64,000 nt of DNA from Spirochaetaceae bacterium (GTDB lineage Bacteria; Spirochaetota; Spirochaetia; SZUA-6; DRHE01): NCBI GenBank assembly GCA_020353535.1, contig CP070696.1:548519-612518 (forward strand). The letters are read 5' to 3'. Positions within the stretch are counted from its first letter, which is position 1, and each line of letters starts with the position of its first letter. The translations under genes and the position numbers were made by a program. A model generated the notes under the pieces. The model did not search any database and was not told the DNA's origin. It saw only the letters and a program-made list of their open reading frames with translations. This document shows positions 1 to 8,149 of the stretch, piece after piece.

Positions 1-858
1 TTCGTGCCCAAGGCCGAAGCCAGTGCCCGGGCGCGGAGAGATTTCAAGAGAATCGGAGTCCTCTCCCCCTACTTCACCGAACCCTCGTTTGTTCAACGGA
101 TGCGAGGTATATCTAACGTTTTGATGGGAAGCGATTACGAATTAATCGTGTACGCAGTCGAGTCCCTGGCGCAGCTTCGCAGTTATCTGGACATGCTTCC
201 GATCTCCCGTCGCATCGACGGCTTGATTATCATGTCCCTGCCCCTGACAAACGGGGATGCCGAACGAATCCGGGATAACCATCTGCAGACCATACTGATT
301 GAATACAACCATCCCTTCTTCTCAAGTATCGAGATCGACAATGAGAACGGCGGACGATTAGCCGCGGAATACCTGCTTAAAAAGGGCTACCGGCGCATGG
401 CCTTCATCGGCGAGGCTGGAGAACCCCCCTACTCGCTCCATCCCAGCACATATCGTTTGGCGGGATTCAGGCAAATTCTTTCGGAAGCCGGAACGGCCCT
501 GACCGAGGAATACATTGGCCTCAATCCCCTCGATATGTGGCGGGTCATAAAGCAAACCCATCAGTTCCTCGACCTGCCGAAGCCACCGGAAGCAATTTTC
601 GCCTGCTCCGACATTCAAGCAGCTGGTGTTCTCAAGGCCACCCGGGAAAGGGGCCTCAAGATACCCGATGACCTGGCGGTTTTGGGTTTCGACAACATCG
701 ATCTGGCCGACTACATGGAGCTGACCACCATCGACCAGGCGCTGGACGAATCGGGACGCACCTCAGTCGAGTTGCTGATGGCTCGCATGGCCGATCCCGA
801 GCGCCCTTTGCAGAATATCAAGCTCCAACTCAGCGTCATCGAGAGGAGCACCGTGTAG
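1..858 (+). CDS. LacI/GalR-family transcriptional regulator, 5' partial
   Basis: The reading frame is open from base 1, so the gene begins outside the window and the N-terminal helix-turn-helix is missing. What remains is a periplasmic-binding-protein-like sensor domain of about 284 residues. It starts with RIGVLSPYF and carries the usual LacI-family landmarks: IDGLIIMSLPL, a GGRLAAEYLLKKGYRRMAFIG segment, PEAIFACSDIQAAGVLKA, IPDDLAVLGFDNIDLADY and a TTIDQ segment near the end. It probably binds a sugar and controls the binding protein and permeases that follow about 150 bases downstream on the same strand. The sugar cannot be read from the sequence. The GTG at base 4 is unlikely to be the true start. 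Confidence 0.9.
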   Translation, partial: FVPKAEASARARRDFKRIGVLSPYFTEPSFVQRMRGISNVLMGSDYELIVYAVESLAQLRSYLDMLPISRRIDGLIIMSLPLTNGDAERIRDNHLQTILIEYNHPFFSSIEIDNENGGRLAAEYLLKKGYRRMAFIGEAGEPPYSLHPSTYRLAGFRQILSEAGTALTEEYIGLNPLDMWRVIKQTHQFLDLPKPPEAIFACSDIQAAGVLKATRERGLKIPDDLAVLGFDNIDLADYMELTTIDQALDESGRTSVELLMARMADPERPLQNIKLQLSVIERSTV

Positions 859-908
859 ACAAATGGCGACATCAGTCACCGACAAATTAAAATCCGAAGG
901 AGGTAATC

Positions 909-935
909 ATGAAAAAAGACGATCCTTTCCCCTGA
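909..935 (+). other. Eight-codon mini-ORF with a strong Shine-Dalgarno site
   Basis: A textbook ribosome-binding site (AAGGAGGTAATC, about 897-908) stands directly before ATG and an eight-codon frame reading MKKDDPFP then stop. It lies between the LacI-type gene and the sugar-binding protein. It may be a leader peptide, or the relic of an earlier gene start of the MKK type seen in binding proteins. No convincing attenuator hairpin lies between it and 1012, so a regulatory role is only a guess. Confidence 0.3.
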
Positions 936-1011
936 CGAGGAACAATGCGTTTTTCGCGACAAAAGCGTATTTGTTCTAACCAAGAGAAAAATCTAGAGAA
1001 AGGAGTACTAC

Positions 1012-2286
1012 ATGAAAAAGTACTTAGTTATTCTGCTTGCACTTCTGCTCGTCAGCGGCTTCGTATTTGCCGGCGGCAAGCAGGACAAGGCGGCTGCACC
1101 GTCAAACGTGGTCACCGTGTTCGGTGCCTTTGTGGATCAGGAAGAGGCGCGCTTCAACGCAGCCATCAAACCCTTCGAGGACAGAACCGGAATCGACGTG
1201 CAGTATGAAGCTTCAAAGGAGTTCGAAACCCTGATCGTGGTGCGGGTGGAAGGCGGGAATCCCCCCGATATCGCCGCCCTTCCCCAGCCCGGCCTGATGA
1301 AGAACTTCGCCGATCGGGGTGCCCTGATTCCCCTCTGGCCGGGAATCATCGACGTCATAAACAAGAACTACGCTCCGGTCTGGCTGGAGCTCGGTTCCAG
1401 TGGAGGCAAGGCCTACGGTGTCTTCCACCGCGTGAACATGAAGAGCCTGGTCTGGTATCCCAAGAAAGCCTGGGCCGACGCTGGACTGACCCCTCCGAAA
1501 ACCTGGCAGGAGATGGAAGCCCTCGAGCAGAAGGCGATCGGACAGGGCGCTGTACCCTGGACGGTGGGCTTTGAAAGCGGCGGAGCCACCGGCTGGGTCG
1601 GTACCGACTGGGTCGAAGACATCATGCTTCGAACTGCCGGTCCCCAGGTGTACGACCAGTGGGTCAACCACGAGATCCCCTTCAACGACCGTCGCGTGAA
1701 GGAAGCGGTTGAGATCATGGGCAAGCGCCTGCGTGATCCCAAGTATGTCTTCGGCGGACCCCAGTACGTGCTGACCACCTATTTCGGCGACGCTCCCAAC
1801 GTGATGTTCGAATCTCCTCCCAAGGCCTGGATGCACAGGCAGGGGAACTTCATCACCGGCTTCTTCAATGAGAACATCCAGGCCAACCTGCTCGAAGAGG
1901 TAGGTCTGTTCGGATTCCCCCAGATCAACTCGCAGTGGGGAACCCCGGCTCTCGGCGGCGGTGATCAGTTCGTGATGTTCAACGACAGACCCCAAGTACG
2001 GCAGTTCATGGAGTTCCTGGCTACCTGGGAATCCGGAGAGTTGTGGGCCAAGGCGGGGGGAGCCCTGTTTCCCTATAAAACACAAGACCTGAGTGCTTAT
2101 GGCAACGATCTGGAGCGAGCCCAGGCGGAGCTTCTGCTGAACGCCAAGGTTTTTCGCTTCGATGCCTCGGACCTGATGCCCGGACAGGTCGGCGCCGGTA
2201 CCTTCTGGACCGGGATGGTCGACTACGTCAGCGGCGTGGATATCGACAAGGTTCTCAAGGAAATCGAGGACAGCTGGCCCGACTGA
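1012..2286 (+). CDS. Extracellular sugar-binding protein of an ABC transporter (family 1, MalE-like)
   Basis: A 424-residue solute-binding protein. Residues 1-21 form a signal peptide (MKKY, hydrophobic core, then FVFAGGKQ); the cleavage region has no Cys, so it is not a standard lipoprotein, a pattern common in Spirochaetaceae. The mature part shows family-1 features: FEDRTGIDVQYEASKEFETLI, GGNPPDIAALPQPG, WYPKKAWADAGLTPPKTWQEM and a C-terminal Trp-rich tail. A clear ribosome site (AAAGGAG) precedes the ATG. It delivers an oligosaccharide or glycoside to the two permeases at 2409 and 3521. No ATPase gene accompanies them, so a shared MsmX-type ATPase elsewhere is likely. Confidence 0.92.
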   Translation: MKKYLVILLALLLVSGFVFAGGKQDKAAAPSNVVTVFGAFVDQEEARFNAAIKPFEDRTGIDVQYEASKEFETLIVVRVEGGNPPDIAALPQPGLMKNFADRGALIPLWPGIIDVINKNYAPVWLELGSSGGKAYGVFHRVNMKSLVWYPKKAWADAGLTPPKTWQEMEALEQKAIGQGAVPWTVGFESGGATGWVGTDWVEDIMLRTAGPQVYDQWVNHEIPFNDRRVKEAVEIMGKRLRDPKYVFGGPQYVLTTYFGDAPNVMFESPPKAWMHRQGNFITGFFNENIQANLLEEVGLFGFPQINSQWGTPALGGGDQFVMFNDRPQVRQFMEFLATWESGELWAKAGGALFPYKTQDLSAYGNDLERAQAELLLNAKVFRFDASDLMPGQVGAGTFWTGMVDYVSGVDIDKVLKEIEDSWPD

Positions 2287-2317
2287 TCGAGCTGACTCGC
2301 ACAAAGCACAACTCCGT

Positions 2318-2347
2318 TGGACGGTTCCCTCATTCGGGAGCCGTCCA
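2318..2347 (+). terminator. Stem-loop between binding protein and permease genes
   Basis: Twelve-base stem (TGGACGGTTCCC with GGGAGCCGTCCA, one G-U pair) around a six-base loop. No T-run follows, so it is more likely an mRNA-stabilising or partial-termination element that keeps the binding protein in excess of the permeases than a full terminator. Similar stem-loops follow the binding proteins at 18060 and 45568. Confidence 0.65.
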
Positions 2348-2355
2348 GCGAATTC

Positions 2356-2384
2356 TTGACACACGTGGAATGCACGATTTGAAT
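2356..2384 (+). promoter_or_regulatory. Possible secondary sigma-70 promoter for permeases
   Basis: TTGACA at 2356-2361, 17-base spacer, TTGAAT at 2379-2384, just after the stem-loop and before the AAGGAGG ribosome site of the first permease. The -35 is perfect and the -10 matches 4 of 6. Confidence 0.35.
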
Positions 2385-2408
2385 AATATCTAAGGAGGCG
2401 GTTTCTAC

Positions 2409-3521
2409 ATGGAAGATTTCGAAAAAGCAGTACGGCCGGAGGGCTTTTTTGCCAACTTGCTGCTGATGCTCTGGCGCATCCTCATCGCCGTGGTCGTGCC
2501 GGCCCTCGGTTTTCTCGTTATGTACATAGGTTTTCGTTTTCTGCGGGAAAGCGAAGCTCCCGCCGCCGTTATCGCAGTGGTAGCCATCATCTGGGGGGTC
2601 GGAGGAGTCGCCCTACTGTACTTCCTCACCAACTGGGTGATTACCCAATTGGGACCGGCCTGGCGGCGGCGCCTGCAGCCGTTTCTCTTTGTGGGGCCAG
2701 CCCTGGTGATTCTGGGCTGGTACCTGGTTCTGCCGACGCTACGCAGTCTGTACCTGAGCTTCTTCGGCCCTGCTTCGAACAAATTCGCGGGTCTGGTCAA
2801 CTACGTGTACGTATTCACGGACCGGGTGATGCTCACCTCCTTTCGCAACAACCTGCTCTGGCTGATCGTGGGAACGGGCTTGAGCGTCCTGTTGGGGCTG
2901 ATTATCGCGTTGATGGCGGAGCGTTCCCATCTGGAGAAGTTATCCAAGGCCCTAATCTTTCTTCCTCTGGCGATTTCCTTCATCGGTGCCGGGGTGATCT
3001 GGAAGTACGTGTACGCCTTTAAACCCGCTGGAGAGTCCCAGATAGGCATCCTCAATGCGATCGTCGTCGCCCTTGGAGGGGAGCCGATCGGCTGGCTCAC
3101 CTTCCGCCCCTGGAACACCCTGTTTCTGATCGTAATCCTCGTATGGATGCAGACAGGCTTTGCCATGGTCGTGCTGTCAGCGGCTCTGCGGGGAGTACCG
3201 ACATCCCTCAAGGAGGCAGCCCGCATTGACGGAGCCACCGAGTTCCGGGTCATCCTCAGCATCGTCATTCCCTACGTGCGGGGTACCATCATCACAGTAG
3301 GGACCACGATCCTTATCATCACCTTGAAGATCTGGGACATTGTCTACTCGATGACCAACGGTCTTTACGGCACCGAAGTGCTGGCCAGCCAGCAGTACAA
3401 GCAGATGTTTAAGTTCCTCCACTACGGCCGCGGCTCGGCCATCGCGATTGTATTGTTGGTCGCCGTCATTCCGGTGATGTGGTACAACCTCAAACAGTTT
3501 ATGTCTCAGGAGGTGTTCTGA
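2409..3521 (+). CDS. Sugar ABC transporter permease, MalF type
   Basis: A 370-residue inner-membrane permease. It has two extra N-terminal membrane segments (about residues 15-45 and 52-78), then the standard six-segment MalF-like core starting near FVGPALVILGWYLVLPTLRSLYLSF. The cytoplasmic coupling (EAA) loop reads EAARIDGATEFRVILSIVIP near residues 267-286. The preceding ribosome site is AAGGAGG. The stop overlaps the start of the next permease by one base (TGATG), so the two are translationally coupled. It forms a heterodimer with the product of 3521 and moves the sugar captured by the binding protein at 1012. Confidence 0.92.
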   Translation: MEDFEKAVRPEGFFANLLLMLWRILIAVVVPALGFLVMYIGFRFLRESEAPAAVIAVVAIIWGVGGVALLYFLTNWVITQLGPAWRRRLQPFLFVGPALVILGWYLVLPTLRSLYLSFFGPASNKFAGLVNYVYVFTDRVMLTSFRNNLLWLIVGTGLSVLLGLIIALMAERSHLEKLSKALIFLPLAISFIGAGVIWKYVYAFKPAGESQIGILNAIVVALGGEPIGWLTFRPWNTLFLIVILVWMQTGFAMVVLSAALRGVPTSLKEAARIDGATEFRVILSIVIPYVRGTIITVGTTILIITLKIWDIVYSMTNGLYGTEVLASQQYKQMFKFLHYGRGSAIAIVLLVAVIPVMWYNLKQFMSQEVF

Positions 3522-4420
3522 TGGCTGCCAAGGAAGAAAAAGAAAACAAAAGTGTAGCGGTTACCATCATTCTCCTGGTCCTGTGTTTGGCCTGGTCACT
3601 GCCCACGATCGGCCTCCTGATAACCTCCTTCCGCTCTCGTGATGATGTGTACCGAACAGGTTGGTGGACAGTTGTGCGGGAGGCCAACTTCACCACGAGC
3701 AATTACAGACAGGTCCTGGTTGGCAAGGACTTCACCTACGTAGAGGCGGACGGCACCAAGGTAACCGCCCGAAGCGAGAACCTGGTGCGGGCCTTCCTGA
3801 ACAGCGTTACGGTGACGATTCCGGCTGTGGTGATTCCGATTCTGATTGCGGCTTTCGCCGCCTACGGCTTCGCCTGGATCGACTTTCCGGGACGAAAGAT
3901 CTTTTTCACGATCGTAGTGGCGCTGCTGGTGGTGCCGCTGCAGATAGCCCTGATTCCGATCCTGCGGGACTACCTGAAACTGCAAATTACGGGGACCTTT
4001 CTGGCGATCTGGCTGGCCCACACGGGTTTCGGACTACCCCTGGCCATCTACCTGTTGTTCAACTATGTCTGTACGATTCCCCGCTCGATTCTCGAGTCCG
4101 CTTTCATAGACGGTTATACCCATTTCTGGATCTTCATCTACCTGATTCTGCCGCTATCGGTTCCGGCACTGGCTTCCTTCGCCATCTTCCAATTCGTGTG
4201 GGTCTGGAACGACCTGCTGGTGGCCATGGTATTCCTCGGAACCGAGCCGAGCGTCGCCGTGTTGACTCAGCGGCTGCTGAACATGATCGGGACTCGCGGT
4301 CAGGACTGGCATCTTCTCACCGCCGGTGCGTTTGTCTCCATGATCCTGCCCCTCCTGATCTTCTTCGCCCTGCAGCGTTTCTTCGTGCGCGGACTGCTGG
4401 CCGGCTCGATCAAAGGGTAG
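3521..4420 (+). CDS. Sugar ABC transporter permease, MalG type
   Basis: A 299-residue permease with about six membrane segments. The start chosen is the ATG at 3521 (MAAKEEKENK), preceded by CAGGAGG and overlapping the upstream stop; a longer frame from 3479 would run back into the neighbour. The EAA-type loop is ESAFIDGYTHFWIFIYLILP, and the C-terminus reads FFVRGLLAGSIKG, the usual MalG ending. An insert of charged residues around 60-85 (DFTYVEADGTKVTARSEN) forms a larger than usual first periplasmic loop. It partners the permease at 2409. The gene ends 37 bases from a convergent gene. Confidence 0.92.
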   Translation: MAAKEEKENKSVAVTIILLVLCLAWSLPTIGLLITSFRSRDDVYRTGWWTVVREANFTTSNYRQVLVGKDFTYVEADGTKVTARSENLVRAFLNSVTVTIPAVVIPILIAAFAAYGFAWIDFPGRKIFFTIVVALLVVPLQIALIPILRDYLKLQITGTFLAIWLAHTGFGLPLAIYLLFNYVCTIPRSILESAFIDGYTHFWIFIYLILPLSVPALASFAIFQFVWVWNDLLVAMVFLGTEPSVAVLTQRLLNMIGTRGQDWHLLTAGAFVSMILPLLIFFALQRFFVRGLLAGSIKG

Positions 4421-4457
4421 AAGGAAGTGGCAGTGGCGCCCGGCCGGAGCGGTTATA

Positions 4458-5696
4458 TCAGAAAAGATAGAGGGGGTAGGAGTCGGGATTCTTGCCGAAC
4501 AGGGTGATCTGGTCCACCTGGCGGATTTTCTCTCCCAGGCAGAGGGCAAACAGGCAGCGCTCCACGCCCAAACCGCCGCCGAATGTCTCCGGAAATAGCA
4601 GATTACCCTGTTCGTCCCGCTGGTAGGCGGCCAGGAGGAAGGGTCCGTACCCGCCCAGCTCATCAATATTCTCGATGTTGTCATCCTGGATTTCGGGACG
4701 GACGTCGATGATCTTGTTGTCGATCAGCCGCTCCACGATGGCTTCGAACAGCCACTCCCGCAGGCCCCCTGAGAGAACCTCATAAGCCGGTCCGTAGCTT
4801 GAGTCTTTGCGCTGCAGGCTCTGGGTGCAGAGGTCGTAGTTGTAGATATTGTCCGAGCCGAACTCCGACAGCGGGATCTTTCCCCCGTCCGCTTTCAAAT
4901 AGGGATAGATCAGGTCGTAGTTCTCCCGCAGCAAGCCGGTGATCCAGAAAAACTGCCCCTGCACGGTCTGTCCGAGAGGCTGCTCGATCGCCTTGGTACC
5001 GAGTCGCTCCATCGCCTCGTCCCTGCGAAAGCGTGGGAAGGGAGTTTTGGGCTCTTCCACAGCCACGCCCAGGGCTTTGAGATTCTCTTCGTTGGACTCG
5101 AGGACCGCGGACATGGCGGCTACTATGAGACGCTCGAAAAAGGCGAGTGCCTGCTCATGATCCTCCCTGAGGATCGCCTCCACCCGTTCGCTCTGATGGA
5201 GATAGGCATCCAGATCGATGCCCCTGTTGCGGCGCACCTCGATGTCCATCTGGGAAAAATCGATCAGATACTTGCCCCGCTGCACCCGGTTGGGACTCTC
5301 CATCTCCAGGCGGATGTTTGGAGAATCCACGAAGATTCCCCTGATCCTGCGATTAAAAAGGGCCAGCAACTTGGAGTAGATCATGGAGTGGGTGGTCATG
5401 TAGGTCTGGCCCTTGTAGCGAATCGAGGGGGTGTGCTCCACGTCATGGGCCAACGGATCGGTGACCGGAGACAAGGAGACCCGCTCTATGTTGAACAATC
5501 CCTCTTTAGCCAGGTGCAGCTGCAGGGCATTGACGAAGGTGGTGCGGATGGCAAGGGCGTTGTACAGATCCTCCCCCAGCCACTTGTCGATATAGTCCTT
5601 TCTGATAAACTCACCCAGGGAGCTGCCGGCTTCCGTCAGGGCAGCCTGGTAGTTGAACAGACTCTGCCCGACATATTCTTCGATGGACTCGTGCAT
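4458..5696 (-). CDS. Class II aminoacyl-tRNA-synthetase-like protein (AsnRS/AspRS core, no anticodon domain)
   Basis: A 412-residue protein that resembles only the catalytic core of the AspRS/AsnRS subclass. A motif-2-like stretch (SPNIRLEMES about residues 125-134, then KYLIDFSQMDIEV about 142-154) matches the FRxE...EFxxxDxE pattern. A motif-3-like stretch, GGGLGVERCLFAL with Arg near 380, sits near the C-terminus. There is no N-terminal OB-fold anticodon-binding domain. Such free cores include asparagine synthetases (the archaeal AsnRS-derived enzyme, AsnA) and tRNA-independent amino-acid-activating enzymes, so it probably makes an adenylate but need not charge tRNA. It begins four bases after the stop of the oxidoreductase at 5701, so the two form an operon. 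Confidence 0.8.
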   Translation of the reverse strand: MHESIEEYVGQSLFNYQAALTEAGSSLGEFIRKDYIDKWLGEDLYNALAIRTTFVNALQLHLAKEGLFNIERVSLSPVTDPLAHDVEHTPSIRYKGQTYMTTHSMIYSKLLALFNRRIRGIFVDSPNIRLEMESPNRVQRGKYLIDFSQMDIEVRRNRGIDLDAYLHQSERVEAILREDHEQALAFFERLIVAAMSAVLESNEENLKALGVAVEEPKTPFPRFRRDEAMERLGTKAIEQPLGQTVQGQFFWITGLLRENYDLIYPYLKADGGKIPLSEFGSDNIYNYDLCTQSLQRKDSSYGPAYEVLSGGLREWLFEAIVERLIDNKIIDVRPEIQDDNIENIDELGGYGPFLLAAYQRDEQGNLLFPETFGGGLGVERCLFALCLGEKIRQVDQITLFGKNPDSYPLYLF

Positions 5697-5700
5697 AGCT

Positions 5701-6681
5701 TTAGCCTATATCCACCACGACTCGCTTGGCGATCGACTTCTCCACCGCCTCGGTAGCTTTCTGGGCCCAAAGAGCATCATCCAAGTCCGAAAGTGGCTTC
5801 CCCTGCCCCGTGATACAGAGATCGACGAAAGCCCGGTCCTCGTTTGTAATCGTATCCTGATAGGCGGTATAGGTATGGGAATGAGAGATGCCTTGTTTGA
5901 CCTCGACCCAGTCCTGGTAGGTATAGTGGGTCGTACCGGCTGTACCGATGACTTTTATGGTGTAGGTCCACGGGGATGGCGAGAGATCGTCTGCTGCAAA
6001 GCTGACGCAAAGATGAGCGATTCCCCCGTTCTGGAGTTCCAACAGTACCATAGCAAGGTCCTCCTTTTCAGGCTGGCGGGAATGGTTTCTGTTGGCTTTA
6101 AAGGCTGCCACCCTCTTTGGCCGTCCGACAAGGTACATCATCGTGTACAGAGGATGGGTGAGCAGGTGCCGCACCACGCCGGGAAGAGTCGCTGCCCTCT
6201 CATCCCCATGGTAGATGTTGTACATCACATAGCAGGAGACGACTGGGCCGATTTCACCGTTTGCTATGAGTCTCCGCGCTCTCTGCAGACTCGCCTCGTG
6301 GATCATGTTATGCCCCGGAACGCAGATGCGTCCGCTTTGTTCGGCGACCGCCTTCATCTCTTCCACCTCGGCTACGGACGAACAGATGGGCTTTTCAACC
6401 AGCACGTGCTTCCCCGCTTCCAAAGCCAATCTGGTGAACCGGAGGTGGGTTTCAAGATTGGTGCATACGAAGACCGCCTCTATCTCATCGTCGCTGACCA
6501 GCTCTTCCGGTGTTTTGTAGACCTTGCAGCCTTCCTCTTTGCCGCGCTTCCTCGCTGTCGGTTCTGTACGATTCCAGAGCCCTACGAGATAGGCGCCCGG
6601 AATCTGCCGAATAGCTCGGCCATGGAGTATCGAAATCTCGCCAGCCCCAATAAATCCGATCCCCAGCTTCTTTTGATCCAT
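5701..6681 (-). CDS. Gfo/Idh/MocA-family NAD(P)-dependent oxidoreductase
   Basis: A 326-residue protein. It has an N-terminal Rossmann fold (GIGFIGAGEISILHGRAI, residues 7-24), the family's AVFVCTNLETHLRFTRLALEAGKHVLVEKPI signature (Lys in the EKP motif near residue 97), and a C-terminal substrate domain including GHNMIHEASLQRARRLIANGEIGPV. Members oxidise or reduce sugars, inositols or amino-sugar derivatives. A ribosome site (GGGAG) precedes the ATG. It is the first gene of a two-gene operon with the synthetase-like protein at 4458. Its upstream region is shared with the divergent sigma-54 operon at 6987. Confidence 0.9.
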   Translation of the reverse strand: MDQKKLGIGFIGAGEISILHGRAIRQIPGAYLVGLWNRTEPTARKRGKEEGCKVYKTPEELVSDDEIEAVFVCTNLETHLRFTRLALEAGKHVLVEKPICSSVAEVEEMKAVAEQSGRICVPGHNMIHEASLQRARRLIANGEIGPVVSCYVMYNIYHGDERAATLPGVVRHLLTHPLYTMMYLVGRPKRVAAFKANRNHSRQPEKEDLAMVLLELQNGGIAHLCVSFAADDLSPSPWTYTIKVIGTAGTTHYTYQDWVEVKQGISHSHTYTAYQDTITNEDRAFVDLCITGQGKPLSDLDDALWAQKATEAVEKSIAKRVVVDIG

Positions 6682-6785
6682 TATTCTGCTCCCGCTCTCT
6701 CGCCGCTATACTCTAAAGACCGGTGAATTGTCCCATCCTGTCAGATTCCTGATGACCCGTCAACATGGAAACATGAAACATTCTG

Positions 6786-6802
6786 TGTGGCCATATTATA
6801 CA
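6786..6802. promoter_or_regulatory. Distal TGT-N11-ACA site (likely enhancer for the sigma-54 operon at 6987)
   Basis: TGTGGCCATATTATACA. It matches the distal site at 17847-17863 at 14 of 17 positions, and its centre (6794) is exactly 31 bases from the proximal site's centre (6825). The right half-site is perfect and the left is degenerate. Confidence 0.6.
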
Positions 6803-6816
6803 CAGAGGAGAAATTC

Positions 6817-6833
6817 TGTATAAAAAATATACA
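6817..6833. promoter_or_regulatory. Proximal TGT-N11-ACA palindrome (likely enhancer)
   Basis: TGTATAAAAAATATACA, an inverted repeat TGTATA-N5-TATACA. It matches the proximal site before the gene at 18060 at 15 of 17 positions. Its centre is 95 bases before the -24 element, against 93 at the other operon. It is the expected kind of upstream activating sequence for the NtrC-type regulator at 16509. Confidence 0.7.
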
Positions 6834-6919
6834 TACCGAAACCATAAAAATGCTGCATCGTCAGCAGCAATGTCAATTTGTTCTAACATAGATAAATAGG
6901 ATATCGGCTTTTAGGCTTT

Positions 6920-6935
6920 TGGCATATAAATTGCT
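6920..6935 (+). promoter_or_regulatory. Sigma-54 (-24/-12) promoter for the operon starting at 6987
   Basis: TGGCATATAAATTGCT. GG and GC are in exact consensus spacing (consensus TGGCAC-N5-TTGCW). Transcription would start near 6947, leaving a leader of about 40 bases with the ribosome site CAGGAG before the ATG at 6987. The whole 6682-6986 gap (about 305 bases) is AT-rich regulatory DNA with no gene. Confidence 0.8.
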
Positions 6936-6986
6936 AATTTATAGTGGCTCCATGGTTATTACTCGTCTACCCCCAGGAGAAATCTG

Positions 6987-7433
6987 ATGTCGGTGTACAC
7001 GGAGAGCAGAACCTACCCAACCCAAAAAAAGATGCACATGTACATCTTGGACGAGGATCTAAATTCCATCGTCGCAAAAAGCGGGATCAGGGAAGGACAT
7101 GTTCTGGTCTTCGTAGCCAACGTCACCGCAGCCTTAACCATTACAGAAGGCGAGCCTGGTATAATGACTCACGACTTGGAACATCTTTTTTCCTACGGAA
7201 TGGGAGCTCCCTACGGCAATGGATTTGCTGACGGAGAAGCCTATCACCACCATGAAACTTGGGGTTGTGATAACGGAGCTTCCCATCTTCGGTCTTTGGT
7301 CCTTGGACCATCCGTGATAATCCCGCTTGTAGACGGAAAGCCGTTGTTGGAAACCTGGCAAAACGTGGTTCTCGTTGAATGTGACACTCGGGACCGTGCG
7401 CGCAAGGTTATCTATCAGATACAAGGTGAATAA
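6987..7433 (+). CDS. yjbQ: YjbQ/UPF0047 family protein
   Basis: A 148-residue single-domain protein. The metal-site signature reads HHHETWGCDNGASHLRSL near residues 86-103, followed by GPSVIIPLVDGKPLLETWQNVVLVE and a C-terminal RDRARKVIYQI, all characteristic of the UPF0047/YjbQ family. Some members have weak thiamine-phosphate-synthase activity; the true role is uncertain. It is the first gene after the sigma-54 promoter, with a good ribosome site (CAGGAG). Its place at the head of a sugar operon suggests a metabolic side role rather than cofactor supply, but nothing in the sequence decides this. Confidence 0.88.
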   Translation: MSVYTESRTYPTQKKMHMYILDEDLNSIVAKSGIREGHVLVFVANVTAALTITEGEPGIMTHDLEHLFSYGMGAPYGNGFADGEAYHHHETWGCDNGASHLRSLVLGPSVIIPLVDGKPLLETWQNVVLVECDTRDRARKVIYQIQGE

Positions 7434-7502
7434 CCGACTGTTTGAGAATTGGCGAGATATAGGTCATATTCAACAGGGAATTATTCAGTACAGGAGCACG
7501 GA

Positions 7503-7865
7503 ATGAAAGGTTACATGGGGAAACTGTTGAGGGTGAACCTCACAGAGAAAAGCATAGAAGTAGAATCGTTGCCAGAGGACTACGCTCGGGACTTTATAGG
7601 CGGCTCGGGGCTAGGAGTACGGCTTGCTTATGATGAGATCCCGCCGGAAACTGAGCCATTGAGCCCGCAGAATAGGCTCATCTTCATGACCGGGCCGGTA
7701 ACTGCGACTTCGTTGAGTACCGCCGGTCGTTATCAAGTTATATTCAAGTTGCTCCTTACAGGCATTCTCTGTGATAGCAGCTCCGGCGGCCACTGGAGAT
7801 CTGCCTTGCGTATGGCTGGCTATGACGGTCTGATCATCGAGGGTGCGGCAACCTCCCCCGCATGA
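7503..7865 (+). pseudogene. Aldehyde:ferredoxin oxidoreductase, N-terminal fragment only
   Basis: A 120-residue frame starting at an ATG behind AGGAG. It matches the N-terminal tungstopterin-binding domain of aldehyde:ferredoxin oxidoreductases: GKLLRVNLTEKSIEVE, FIGGSGLGVRLAYDEIP, PLSPQNRLIFMTGPVT and SSSGGHWRSALRMAGYDGLIIEG. Full-length enzymes have about 600 residues; here the frame stops after the first fifth, at a TGA that overlaps the ATG of the MoaD-like gene (ATGA). All Fe-S ligands and the rest of the pterin site are missing, so it cannot be an active oxidoreductase. The neat join to the next gene suggests a large internal deletion removed the remaining ~1.4 kb. Confidence 0.82.
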
Positions 7866-8140
7866 CTGTTCGAATTCGCGGCTTGGGACCATTCCGGGGC
7901 ATATTTGGCGAACAGGCTCAGTCCATCATTCTGTCTTCCGGAGATCGGCTGAAAGACCTGATACGGGCAATTCAGGAAAAATGGTCAGAATTACTACCTT
8001 CCCACCTCTGGGATCATGAATACTGGAGGGCGAGGCGTCCTGTAGTCATCATGGTGGAAGGAACACGGGTAACAGATCTAAACACCCCACTCAAGGAGAA
8101 CCAGGAGGTGCTCATCATGAAGGTCTCGGCGGGCGGCTAG
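7862..8140 (+). CDS. MoaD/ThiS-like sulfur-carrier protein
   Basis: A 92-residue beta-grasp protein: MTVRIRGLGPFRGIFGE at the N-terminus, a KENQEVLIMKVSAGG ending with the essential terminal Gly-Gly, and length as for MoaD/ThiS. Such proteins carry the thiocarboxylate used to build molybdo- or tungstopterin and are often encoded directly after aldehyde:ferredoxin oxidoreductase genes. Here that partner is truncated, so this gene may have lost its specific job. An ATGA overlap couples it to the upstream fragment. Confidence 0.8.
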   Translation: MTVRIRGLGPFRGIFGEQAQSIILSSGDRLKDLIRAIQEKWSELLPSHLWDHEYWRARRPVVIMVEGTRVTDLNTPLKENQEVLIMKVSAGG

Positions 8141-8149
8141 GCAATAGCA

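Noticed and set aside
4421..4457. Terminator between convergent genes
   Set aside because: Only a short GC-rich stretch without a stable stem and T-run.
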